From: Lachnospiraceae bacterium
Lineage (GTDB): Bacteria > Bacillota_A > Clostridia > Lachnospirales > Lachnospiraceae
Length of the DNA stretch: 64,000 nt
Direction: 5' to 3'
Assembly: GCA_017482005.1 (NCBI GenBank)
Contig: JAFUOI010000006.1
Span: 66,086 to 130,085 of the forward strand
Shown here: one piece after another, positions 1 through 8,741 of the stretch
How positions within the stretch are numbered: the stretch's first letter is position 1
How the letters are laid out: each line of letters opens with the position of its first letter
Position numbers and translations under genes: made by a program
Notes under the pieces: model-generated
Told to the model about the DNA's origin: nothing
Databases searched by the model: none
The model's input: the letters and a program-made list of their open reading frames with translations, nothing else

Positions 1-3000
1 TTTCCAGATAATTATCATCCTCTGCAACAGTTACCTGCACCGTTACTTCTCCTGCCTCAGCTCCGGAGGTAAGGAATCCGGAATTAATCTCACAACCAAG
101 ACTTTCCGTTTCCTCTTTAATACAGTAGTTTGTGGTAACGCCCTCTTCTCCTTCTACTCTGTCCTCCAGATTTATTTTCTTGCCGTTGATACCGACAATG
201 GCATCTCTTACGGTAATCGGACGATAAACTTTATTTACGACTAAGGTACCGTACAAAAATCCTTCGGCCGCCTCGTAGTTATCTCCACTGTATACACCGA
301 AGGTAAGCTCATATTCACCGGCATTTTTTACATATTGCTGTACATATATTTCTCCCATACCGGATTTGTCGGAAGTCGGAAGAGGTACATTAATTTCCTC
401 TCCGGTGTAGTCTACCGGTGAAAGCACCGGTATCTCGAAATCGGAAAGCTGTGGCGTTGCCTTTGCAATGTCAAATAAAACCTCCTTCTCTCCGGTAAAA
501 TTTCCCTTGAACGCAATCTTCAAATAATAGTTTCCGGCATTGGTCTTCACGTTGTCCGTTATCTCATACTCTTCTTCCGAAAATTCATACTCCGAATTAT
601 ATACTCTCGTAACCGTCTTGGTCTGTGCCGTTCCGTTATAAGTCAAATCCTCTCCGAGCGTAACCGACACGACAGAAACGCTCCTTGGCTTAATGATAAA
701 CTCATCACTTCCTGTATAAATGGTATCCCTCGTTTCGTAGGTTACATACACCGTATACTCGCCGGCCTGCGTTGGTTTTGTCCCACTTCTTACATAAGCC
801 TCACCGTTCCATACGGTTCCTTCATATTCTACCGTCTTATGAATCTCCGTCCCCGGTGATGCAAAAGACACATTCGGAATATAGGTCGTGTCATCATAAT
901 TGTAAGTTGCATCATTTTGCGTAACCGCAAGCTCTGCGGTCTTCTTTTCTGTTATCGTTACCGTAATCGTTCTTGTCGTTTCGTTATAACCCTCATTTCC
1001 CTCAAAAGTCGCACAAACCGTCACTGTACCTACGGTATCTCCGGATGTCAAGGTACCTCCGGCCGATATTGTACATCCCAAGTCATTGCCTACAAAAGAG
1101 AAACTCGGCCGGATACCTGTCTTGTTACCTGTATACGCAAGCTCAACATCATTGCCCCCGCGTATTACACTGAACGATGTTGCCATCTCAACCGAATTTT
1201 CTGCCTTTATTACCGTGAAATAGCTATAAAACGAAGAAAAATTATAATTGCTGCTCTCTTCACAGCGGACAAAAACATATCCTTTATTCTCACCGACATT
1301 ATAGGTAGAAGTTACATCTATGCTATAATCTACCCCTTCCACCAGTACGGTCTCACCGTGTTTTACCGTAACAGCAGAAGATTCCACAGTGGAAAGATAG
1401 GTATATGGCGCTCCGCTCACCTCTACCGTAGGGGTGATCAGCAAACGTGCCACAGTAAAATCTTTTTCAATTATTCCCTCATAGTTACTCTCTTCATTGG
1501 CAGTTACGGCCAAGGTGTATGTTCCTGCATTCGTTACCGTGTTTCCCGTAACCGTTACATCGCCTGCTGCCAGCAGGTCCTCGCCGCCAAGCACCACAGA
1601 CTTAACAACCATCGTCTGCTCCGAGCCGTTATAGGTCAGTTTATCTCCGAGCGTAATCACTGCATCAGAAATATCTCTCTTCACCGGTTCTACGCCCAGT
1701 CCCGTATACGTACCTGCTTTCAAATACTTATACTGCGAAAGGGAAGAAACCAGGTGGTTTCCGTACGGAAGCGTCTTTGCATTTAAACCGTCTCTGTCAG
1801 CGTCTGCCACAATTGCTTCGGATTTTACAAATTTATCACTGCCGCCGACAGCACTCGTGTAACCTTTTGCTGTCATAATCGTGCCATTCAGCACAAAATC
1901 ATAACACCATGTATACAGACCCAAACTTTCTGTTGTATAGGATGAATCGCCTTCTAATGTCAGAGTTCCGCCTGAAAGAGAAGAGCTGTCGCTTGATATG
2001 TATAGTCCTATACTGCTGTCGCCTTTTCCACCGATACCGGTTACCTTGGCGCTTGACCCTTCACTCATGTTCAGAGCCTCTCCGACGTAAATTCCTCTGC
2101 TCTCTTCTGCTGCCTGACCGCCGGTTCCCGTGACCGTAGCACTGCCCGAAACAGAAATCGTATCTCCGGAGATACCATAACTGGAATACCTCTCCGATAT
2201 TCCGCCGGTTCCTACAAGCTTTGCATCATTGCTTATCGTAGCTGTACTGTCGATGCGGACACCATAACTTGAACTTGATGCAGTGCCGCCCGTTCCGGTA
2301 ACCGTTCCGCCGGAGAAAGTTAACGTTTTTATGTAAGTTCCATAGGACGTAACATTTATCGTCTCGCTGGACACATGTCCTCCGTTGCCGGTGACAGTAC
2401 CTCCGGAAATGACCGCAGTATTCACTTTAACCCCGTAACTGATAGTCTGCACGGTTTCTCCGCCCACTCCGATAAGACTTCCGCCTTCCATCGTAAGCGT
2501 TGAAATAACAACTCCGTTAGGCTCATAATATATTTTATCTGCCAATACACCGGTAGAGGTACCTTTCACCTCACCTCCGGTAAGCGTCATATCTGTTGCA
2601 TACAATGCTTCACGCTTATTTGAGACATTCAATGTTCCTCCGGAAATCTTTGCATTATAAAATTTTGCACCGTATGAAGTTCTTTGATCTGTTACAGCAG
2701 ATACATTTACCGTTCCTCCGGTCTGCGTATAACCCACTTTCTCTGCTGTATAAGTGCCGTTAAAATAAATACCGAAAGACTCGTAATCTACGGGCTCTGT
2801 TGCTACAGCGACAGTTACTTCAGCAGTATCCGCTACCGTTATCGTTTTACTATTTGCAACATACAAACCATAAATATAATCATCGGTAGCTACGTCATTT
2901 GTTTTTGCAGTGACCTTTGCCGCTCCGGAAAAGCTGCAATCACCGGATGCATAAATACCATAACAATAACCGTTTATCGTATTTCCTCCGGTTGCGGTAA

Positions 3001-4489
3001 CAGTTCCGCCGGTTGCGGTAATACCACCGCGGATACCATAGCTTTTTTTCACTCTGTGCGAACTGCATTCCCACAACATATCTGCTCCTGTAGCCGTTAA
3101 GGAACCGGATGACACAGTAATATTGTCACAGTAACATCCATAACTATACTGACTGTCGGATCCCGAAACGATTTCCCCGCATGTTCCTCCGGTGGCAGTT
3201 ACCGTGGCACCGGAAACTTCCAATGAGTTATTTGCCTTAATACCATACGCACTTGCCATAAAAGTGGTGGTTGTAGATCCTTCATAAGATGCCTTACCGC
3301 CGACAGCATTTACGGTTCCTCCGGAAAGTGTTGCATCCGTACAACTGATACCATAACTGATAGGGGACACATAGCCTTCCGCTCCCGCATCTCCGCCGTA
3401 GGCGTTTACGGTACCGCCGGAAACAGTAAGTGTGGTACAGGAAATACCATAGGACTCGTTCTTGCCGGTGCCGCCGGTAGCAGTTACGGTTGCTCCGGCA
3501 AAGTCAAAATATAACTTAGTAGCATCATTGACCACACTATTTCTTATTCCGTAGGATTTACCCTTGCTTGCTTCTCCGCCGGTGGCATTGAAGGTTCCTT
3601 TGTCAAAAACTGACTCATTCCAAGCAGCACCCTGAACTAAATCCATGCCAACACTATAAGCACCTTCACCACTTACGGTTCCGCCGATAGCATTTACTGT
3701 GAAGTTACCATCCATATAGAATCTCGTAGATGCTGCATCTACTGATGTATATATATCTTCATAATTGGAATTGGAAACAGTCTTTATTCCATTCGTTACT
3801 TTTATACCGCTGCTTTGCGTAGTTGCCGGTCCTCCGGTAACCGTTAATGTGTCAGCCGCATCATTTTTGCTTCCGAAAATAAATAAATTGTTTGTATAAC
3901 CGGTGTCAACATATATTCCATAACTTTCTGTTGCATTTGCAGCAGTTATGGTGATGGCATTTTCAGATGCTTTTCCGCTTGTACTTGTGCCTAAAATAAT
4001 ACGCATCGGTTCACTGTCGGCATAATAAATACCCGCATAGCATCCGTCAGTATATTTATAGCCGCTTCCCTCATACACATAATTATCCAGCACAAGCACC
4101 GGAGTACCACTCGAAGATATGTATAAAGTTGCCGTTCCTCCTCCGGTACCTTCTACGGAATCACCTGCATATTGCAGAGCTGTTCCGCCCACATATACCG
4201 GATTGGCCAGCGGGTTTACCGCTGCTGCCGTCTCCGGGGTTACCGGTTCCGCTATTACCGGTTCCGTAAACATAAAAAGTTCATCACCGGTATCTTCCGG
4301 CATCGGGGATGTATTATCGGAAACCGTCATTACATCCTCGGCAGATTCGTTTTCAAAAATTGCATTTGCACTCACCCCGGATTCTGTAACCTGATCTTCT
4401 GTCTCTGCATACACCTGCAGTACATTGACCGGCATCATACCAAGTACCAGTACCAAGCATAGAAATAAACTCCCAATTCTCTTTTTCAC
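1..4489 (-). CDS. Giant secreted repeat adhesin-like surface protein, C-terminus off the window
   Basis: About 1496 codons are visible and the frame is still open at base 1, so the C-terminus and any cell-wall anchor are missing. I chose the GTG at 4489 because GGAG lies 8 nt upstream; an in-frame GTG at 4498 is too close to it. The N-terminus is a signal peptide (MKKRIGSLFLCLVLVLGMM, then cleavage after VYA). An acidic linker follows, then roughly residues 200-880 form a long array of degenerate 25-40 residue units combining a Ser-Gly-Gly-Thr turn with a Tyr-Gly-Ile motif, typical of right-handed beta-helix repeats. After residue about 900 come several Ig-like units of the MBG/YDG type (LTYNG, NAGTYTL, NYEG). 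The role is probably adhesion or carbohydrate contact at the cell surface (inference). Only 47 nt separate it from the DUF4428 gene upstream, so they are probably cotranscribed. Confidence 0.85.
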   Translation of the reverse strand, partial: MKKRIGSLFLCLVLVLGMMPVNVLQVYAETEDQVTESGVSANAIFENESAEDVMTVSDNTSPMPEDTGDELFMFTEPVIAEPVTPETAAAVNPLANPVYVGGTALQYAGDSVEGTGGGTATLYISSSGTPVLVLDNYVYEGSGYKYTDGCYAGIYYADSEPMRIILGTSTSGKASENAITITAANATESYGIYVDTGYTNNLFIFGSKNDAADTLTVTGGPATTQSSGIKVTNGIKTVSNSNYEDIYTSVDAASTRFYMDGNFTVNAIGGTVSGEGAYSVGMDLVQGAAWNESVFDKGTFNATGGEASKGKSYGIRNSVVNDATKLYFDFAGATVTATGGTGKNESYGISCTTLTVSGGTVNAYGGDAGAEGYVSPISYGISCTDATLSGGTVNAVGGKASYEGSTTTTFMASAYGIKANNSLEVSGATVTATGGTCGEIVSGSDSQYSYGCYCDNITVSSGSLTATGADMLWECSSHRVKKSYGIRGGITATGGTVTATGGNTINGYCYGIYASGDCSFSGAAKVTAKTNDVATDDYIYGLYVANSKTITVADTAEVTVAVATEPVDYESFGIYFNGTYTAEKVGYTQTGGTVNVSAVTDQRTSYGAKFYNAKISGGTLNVSNKREALYATDMTLTGGEVKGTSTGVLADKIYYEPNGVVISTLTMEGGSLIGVGGETVQTISYGVKVNTAVISGGTVTGNGGHVSSETINVTSYGTYIKTLTFSGGTVTGTGGTASSSSYGVRIDSTATISNDAKLVGTGGISERYSSYGISGDTISVSGSATVTGTGGQAAEESRGIYVGEALNMSEGSSAKVTGIGGKGDSSIGLYISSDSSSLSGGTLTLEGDSSYTTESLGLYTWCYDFVLNGTIMTAKGYTSAVGGSDKFVKSEAIVADADRDGLNAKTLPYGNHLVSSLSQYKYLKAGTYTGLGVEPVKRDISDAVITLGDKLTYNGSEQTMVVKSVVLGGEDLLAAGDVTVTGNTVTNAGTYTLAVTANEESNYEGIIEKDFTVARLLITPTVEVSGAPYTYLSTVESSAVTVKHGETVLVEGVDYSIDVTSTYNVGENKGYVFVRCEESSNYNFSSFYSYFTVIKAENSVEMATSFSVIRGGNDVELAYTGNKTGIRPSFSFVGNDLGCTISAGGTLTSGDTVGTVTVCATFEGNEGYNETTRTITVTITEKKTAELAVTQNDATYNYDDTTYIPNVSFASPGTEIHKTVEYEGTVWNGEAYVRSGTKPTQAGEYTVYVTYETRDTIYTGSDEFIIKPRSVSVVSVTLGEDLTYNGTAQTKTVTRVYNSEYEFSEEEYEITDNVKTNAGNYYLKIAFKGNFTGEKEVLFDIAKATPQLSDFEIPVLSPVDYTGEEINVPLPTSDKSGMGEIYVQQYVKNAGEYELTFGVYSGDNYEAAEGFLYGTLVVNKVYRPITVRDAIVGINGKKINLEDRVEGEEGVTTNYCIKEETESLGCEINSGFLTSGAEAGEVTVQVTVAEDDNYLE

Positions 4490-4536
4490 AATTTTCACTC
4501 CTACTACCACTTTTTATCTCTTACCTGTTCTGTCTC

Positions 4537-5349
4537 TTATCCTTCAACAACACCACCGCAGTATTCACAACATTTGTTGGCAGTCACTGTCGTCTGTGCA
4601 CCGCAGTGCGGACACATCACTGCCACTTTAGGAGCCTGCGTTGCTACTTTTTCATCTCTCGCCTGTTGTCTTACATTTTTTAAGACCTCTACGATTTCCT
4701 CGCCCATTTTCTTATACTTGCGATATTCCATATCCTGTGTAGGATCAAATCTGCCGCCCGGATTCAAAGAAGGACGACCCGGACGAACAGACGCTGTATT
4801 CTGTCTGCTTCCTCCTTCCACAGTAACATCGGAAGAATTTAAACGAAACCGGATCTCGTCAAAATATGGATTACGTACATGAATGGTCACATAAAAATCA
4901 TAATCATATTCATATCTCGGAGGATTATAGCTGATTTCCTCGCCATCTTTACCCTCACGCATCAGTTCCGTACAATCCTCATCAATATCGAGCATACATC
5001 CGGTCACATCCGAAAAAGATAATACATCCGGATTTGTTTCCTTCACACGGCCGGAATCTGTTACCATGAACAAACCTGCATCCTCATCAATCAGGACTTT
5101 CATACCCTCTCCCAGTGTACGGGTAACGCAAAATTCCTCAACTTTTGCTTTATTTGCTTCTCTGTATTCCAACTGCTCCTCAATCTGGACTACCGTAGAG
5201 TGACGACGGTCATCAAACCATGGCGAAAGCTTTTTTGCACATTCTTTACACAGATTACCATCCTCTAATTTTCTGTTTCCAAGCAGACCAATCTCGCCTC
5301 CGCAAACACTACATTCTTTCTTCTCAAACAGTTTTCCGAAAATTCCCAT
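4537..5349 (-). CDS. DUF4428 zinc-ribbon protein
   Basis: A 270-residue soluble protein without a signal peptide. The N-terminal DUF4428-type domain has Cys13/Cys16 and Cys34/Cys37 as a probable zinc site, followed by a Trp-Phe-Asp-Asp-Arg-Arg stretch. A middle beta-rich region (residues 70-190) resembles domains that bind or modify small surfaces but has no motif I can name. The C-terminus is a second zinc ribbon (CPHCG at 246-250 and Cys260, 261, 264). AAAGGAG sits 7 nt before the ATG. The adhesin gene follows after 47 nt with no visible terminator. The biochemical role of the family is unknown to me; the link to the adhesin is by position only. Confidence 0.8.
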   Translation of the reverse strand: MGIFGKLFEKKECSVCGGEIGLLGNRKLEDGNLCKECAKKLSPWFDDRRHSTVVQIEEQLEYREANKAKVEEFCVTRTLGEGMKVLIDEDAGLFMVTDSGRVKETNPDVLSFSDVTGCMLDIDEDCTELMREGKDGEEISYNPPRYEYDYDFYVTIHVRNPYFDEIRFRLNSSDVTVEGGSRQNTASVRPGRPSLNPGGRFDPTQDMEYRKYKKMGEEIVEVLKNVRQQARDEKVATQAPKVAVMCPHCGAQTTVTANKCCEYCGGVVEG

Positions 5350-5426
5350 TTTGAACTCCTTTCACATGTGCTTATTTTTTTAATTCTTAACAGCAAATTT
5401 TGCTGTTTCTTACAAAGTCCGCTCTG

Positions 5427-5455
5427 TTGACTCAGCCAAAACCTTGTGACATAAT
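5427..5455 (+). promoter_or_regulatory. Sigma-A-type promoter for the solute-binding protein operon
   Basis: TTGACT and CATAAT are separated by 17 bp. Transcription would start near 5462 and give a leader of about 145 nt before the ATG at 5607. A 19-bp palindrome (AACAGCAAA-T-TTTGCTGTT, 5389-5407) lies just upstream, between this gene and the divergent DUF4428 gene, and could be an operator. Confidence 0.55.
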
Positions 5456-5512
5456 ACAAATACAGCACCTAATCTGCCGATGGTATATTATCAATTTTTA
5501 TGCCGCTCCACA

Positions 5513-5574
5513 CTACCCAAAAACATAAAAATGGGTGGGAAATTTAAAAAACAGGGATTTTGGGTGGGAAATGA
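5513..5574 (+). repeat. GGGTGGGAAAT direct repeats in the leader
   Basis: TGGGTGGGAAAT occurs at 5532-5543 and again at 5561-5572, 29 bp apart (about three helical turns). An inverted TACCCA lies at 5514-5519 and could pair with the first copy as a small stem-loop. The site is between the promoter and the start codon, so it could act as a regulator binding site or as RNA structure. Confidence 0.5.
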
Positions 5575-5606
5575 TTTTAAAATTGATCTTGAAAGGACAC
5601 AAAATA

Positions 5607-6968
5607 ATGAAAAAAATTTCGGCAATACTTATTTGCCTCGTAATTATAATGCCTTATCTATTCGGTTGTTCACAGCAAAAAAAACCAAATCCGGAGAATC
5701 CTGTCACTCTTACCATGTGGCACGTTTACGGTAGCCAGACTACATCCCCGTTAAACACGGTAATCGACGAGTTTAATCGGACTGTCGGCAAAGAAAACGG
5801 TGTTACAATTAACGTGGTTTCTGTCACAAGCTCCTCCGCAATCGACCATGCATTGGCTGCAGCTGCCGGCGGAGAACCGGGTGCTGAGGAATTACCGGAT
5901 TTATTTACTGCGTATCCACGTGTTGTTGAAATTATCGGCGAGGAAAATCTTCTTTCATGGAATGATTATTTTACAGAAGAACAGCTCTCTGCGTTTCATG
6001 ATGATTTTTTATCGGAAGGGTATTTTGATGATGAATTACTGATGATTCCGATTGCCAAATCAACCGAAGCACTTTTCATCAACAAAACCTTGTTTGATCG
6101 TTTTTGTGACGAAACCGGTGTTTCCGTCAGCGATCTCTCGACTTTTGACAGTCTTTTTGAAGTTGCAAGCAACTATTATGACTGGTCCGACGGAAAACAT
6201 CTTCTTCAGCTGAATGATTACTATAACTATGCATATATCGGCATGAAATCCTATGAAAGCGAATTTGTAAAAAACAACCAATTAAATCTTTACGACGATG
6301 CTTTTGAACGTATTTGGCTGCCTTTGGCCAAAGCAGCAATTCACGGCGGAATCTGTTTAGACGATGGATATGCTGCCGCAAAATGGAAAACTATCGACAT
6401 CATAGCCAACACAGGTTCTACTGCAGATGTGTTGTACCAACCGGAAGAGGTTTTTTATCCGGATAACACATCGGAACCCATTACTACCTTAGCATTGCCA
6501 TACCCTGTATTTGCGGATGACTTTTCTGCGGTCGTTTATCGCGGCGGCGGACTTTTTGCCATCAAAAGCGACAATGAACTCAAAAATCAGGCTGCTTACA
6601 TATTTGCCAAATGGCTGACAGAAGATGATAACAATCTCAAGTTTGTAACACAGGCCGGTTATCTTCCGGTTAGTGACGGAGCTATGGACTCCCTGTTTCA
6701 TGACATTTCTATTGTTGAAAACGAAAACTATCACAGTGTGTATGAAGCCGTGGATAAAATGAATCAAACATACGCTTTTTATCCGCTCCCGCTTTACAAA
6801 GGAGCCTCCGATACACAAAACGACTTTGAAAATAATGTAAAAGCTGTCCTGCGGACCGCACATGTTCATTATGGGAAACGCGTCTCTGAGGGAGAAGATT
6901 CTGAACTTATTTTGAACGAGCTTGCAAAGTCTTCCCTTGCTGAACTCAGAAGTCTGTCCGAAAAGTAG
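5607..6968 (+). CDS. Extracellular solute-binding lipoprotein (family 1-like)
   Basis: 453 residues from the ATG at 5607, chosen because AAAGGA lies just upstream and because this start gives a clean lipoprotein signal (MKKISAILICLVI with lipobox Leu-Phe-Gly-Cys). An in-frame ATG at 5535 would add 24 residues that spoil the signal. The mature protein begins like ABC sugar-binding proteins (LTMWHVYGSQ) and keeps the family's two-lobed composition, with conserved stretches such as YPRVVEIIGEENLLSW and a C-terminal AYIFAKWLTE. It would bind an extracellular ligand, probably a carbohydrate or oligosaccharide (family knowledge). No ABC permease or ATPase is adjacent; the partner gene, 15 nt downstream, encodes a membrane sensor/regulator. 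The protein may therefore serve sensing rather than uptake (inference). Confidence 0.88.
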   Translation: MKKISAILICLVIIMPYLFGCSQQKKPNPENPVTLTMWHVYGSQTTSPLNTVIDEFNRTVGKENGVTINVVSVTSSSAIDHALAAAAGGEPGAEELPDLFTAYPRVVEIIGEENLLSWNDYFTEEQLSAFHDDFLSEGYFDDELLMIPIAKSTEALFINKTLFDRFCDETGVSVSDLSTFDSLFEVASNYYDWSDGKHLLQLNDYYNYAYIGMKSYESEFVKNNQLNLYDDAFERIWLPLAKAAIHGGICLDDGYAAAKWKTIDIIANTGSTADVLYQPEEVFYPDNTSEPITTLALPYPVFADDFSAVVYRGGGLFAIKSDNELKNQAAYIFAKWLTEDDNNLKFVTQAGYLPVSDGAMDSLFHDISIVENENYHSVYEAVDKMNQTYAFYPLPLYKGASDTQNDFENNVKAVLRTAHVHYGKRVSEGEDSELILNELAKSSLAELRSLSEK

Positions 6969-6983
6969 GGGGAATACCAAAAC

Positions 6984-8645
6984 ATGAAAACGATTCAGCC
7001 AAATAGAATAAAGGCGTTTATAAATCAGCTCAAAACTGAAACTATTTCCATGCGCAGACGTTTTTATTTATTTATCATATCTGCCATTGCCATTGTTTTA
7101 TCCCTTATTCTTCTGCTGTTCAATTTATTCGGGATTACCAATCCTACCGATCGCCAAATCATGGAGATACTGGATACACAGCTGCTGTCATATACGAATA
7201 ATATTGAGAGTGACTACAACAACATTGCCGCCCATGCAATTTCCTTTTCCGACCAGCTGGAATCCTCTATTCAGCAGTATTTAACAGAAAATGACATCAC
7301 CTTTGAAGCTTTGGAAAACAATCCGGATGCTCTTTCCGATTTACAAAATCACTTATATGACGTGGTGTATTTAAATATGCAGCTTGCCCCGTCCAGCGGA
7401 GCATTTTATATCTTGGATACGACAGTCAACAACCGCTCCCGGACACCGTATTACAATGGTATCTATCTGAAATATATCAATATTTATTCGGAAAACACGG
7501 TAAATAATGATATTTCTCTTTACCGCGGTTCTTACACTACCGGAAAGAATCACAATCTCACATTCCACAGTGGCTGGCAGAACGAAATGCAAACGGACTT
7601 TTTTAACAACAGTAATTCTTTATTTGCAGACAACCCTCATTATATCCTTAGTCCTACCACGGAAATCCCGGACACTTGGGAAAGGGCGAGATATGTCTAT
7701 GTTCCTATCCGCGATTTAAAAGACAATATCATCGGTATCTGCGGTTTTGAGGTAAGCGATTTATATTTTCAATTATCCGAAAAAGTAAGCGACGACAAAC
7801 TCGGACAGCTTATCGGTGCATTACTTGACGAAAAGCAGGGCTCCTATTCCGGACAGTTTAACTCAAGCCGGTATAATATTGCCGATTCCAACATGGAAGC
7901 TTTGGAGAAAAAGAACATCACCGAATTTGACCTCGGTATCGAAACATGTATCGGCAGAACACAAAATATCCAACTTGGAAACAGTGTTTTTACTGTAGCG
8001 GTTATGCTCACAGAAGCGCAATATAAAAATCTGCTCGAAAAGGACCGGATGAAAACTGCCGGCGTTATATTTTTTGTCGTGATTTTTGCACTTATATACA
8101 GTATTTTCATAAGTAAAAAGTATATTGCACCTATCATCAAAAGCCTTGAACAGATTAAATCAAAGGACGTGTCCGACAGCAATTTAAAAATACGTGAAAT
8201 AGACGATTTAATCGCTTTTTTGGAAGAAAAAGATATTCTCTACGAACAAAAGCTGCGGGATTTGGAAAATTCTCAAAAAATAGCCGAAGAAGAAGCCCAT
8301 CGGACAAAATCAGCATATGAAAAAGCGCTTGAAGAATATGCCTTGGCACAAAGCGAGATACAACTTCTTTCCGATGAATATAAAAAAGAAATCGTTTTAG
8401 AAGATTACGAGTTCTTTCTCCGCAATCTGAGCAGACTGACTCCTGCCGAGTATAAAGTATATGACTTGTATTTATCGGGCAAAACCGCCAAAGAAATTGT
8501 AACTATTTTAGGAATCACAGAAAACACCCTGAAATATCACAACAAAAATATATACAGCAAACTCGGCATTTCATCCCGAAAACAATTACTGCGTTTTGCA
8601 TCCTTAAAACAACACCAGGATAAAGTAGGAAGTTCCGAGTCATGA
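6984..8645 (+). CDS. Membrane-spanning one-component regulator with extracellular sensor and LuxR-type HTH
   Basis: 553 residues. TM helix 1 spans residues 27-49 and TM helix 2 spans 358-378. The roughly 305-residue loop between them is predicted extracellular and looks Cache-like (two alpha/beta repeats, with GAFYILDTTV and ARYVYVPIRDLKDNIIGICGF typical of such sensors). A cytoplasmic coiled coil covers about 385-470, and a GerE/LuxR-type helix-turn-helix covers 484-542 (LTPAEYKVYDLYLSGKTAKE, then ENTLKYHNKNIYSKLGI). There is no kinase or receiver domain, so signal and DNA binding lie in one polypeptide. It is cotranscribed with the solute-binding protein (15-nt gap, GGGGGA ribosome site). 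The likely role is ligand-responsive transcription control, possibly of the flanking surface proteins (inference). Confidence 0.85.
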   Translation: MKTIQPNRIKAFINQLKTETISMRRRFYLFIISAIAIVLSLILLLFNLFGITNPTDRQIMEILDTQLLSYTNNIESDYNNIAAHAISFSDQLESSIQQYLTENDITFEALENNPDALSDLQNHLYDVVYLNMQLAPSSGAFYILDTTVNNRSRTPYYNGIYLKYINIYSENTVNNDISLYRGSYTTGKNHNLTFHSGWQNEMQTDFFNNSNSLFADNPHYILSPTTEIPDTWERARYVYVPIRDLKDNIIGICGFEVSDLYFQLSEKVSDDKLGQLIGALLDEKQGSYSGQFNSSRYNIADSNMEALEKKNITEFDLGIETCIGRTQNIQLGNSVFTVAVMLTEAQYKNLLEKDRMKTAGVIFFVVIFALIYSIFISKKYIAPIIKSLEQIKSKDVSDSNLKIREIDDLIAFLEEKDILYEQKLRDLENSQKIAEEEAHRTKSAYEKALEEYALAQSEIQLLSDEYKKEIVLEDYEFFLRNLSRLTPAEYKVYDLYLSGKTAKEIVTILGITENTLKYHNKNIYSKLGISSRKQLLRFASLKQHQDKVGSSES

Positions 8646-8685
8646 CACTTTCAGATAAATCAAATAGATTATGACCCATCTAAAA

Positions 8686-8712
8686 CACCCGCAGGTTTAC
8701 CACCTGCGGGTG
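8686..8712. terminator. Terminator between convergent genes
   Basis: A perfect 11-bp stem (CACCCGCAGGT / ACCTGCGGGTG) with a 5-nt loop. On the reverse strand it is followed by TTTTAG, so it serves the reverse surface-protein gene best; it can also stop the forward regulator transcript. Confidence 0.8.
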
Positions 8713-8741
8713 CTGTATTATGATTCATTGACCTATCTTTA

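Noticed and set aside
917..1786. Forward open frame of 289 codons
   Set aside because: It is antisense to the repeat adhesin, with Arg/Ile/Ser-rich composition, no ribosome site and no domain.
1300..3900. Repeated DNA that could suggest a CRISPR array
   Set aside because: The repeats are in frame within one protein, vary in length and sequence, and have no constant repeat/spacer pattern.
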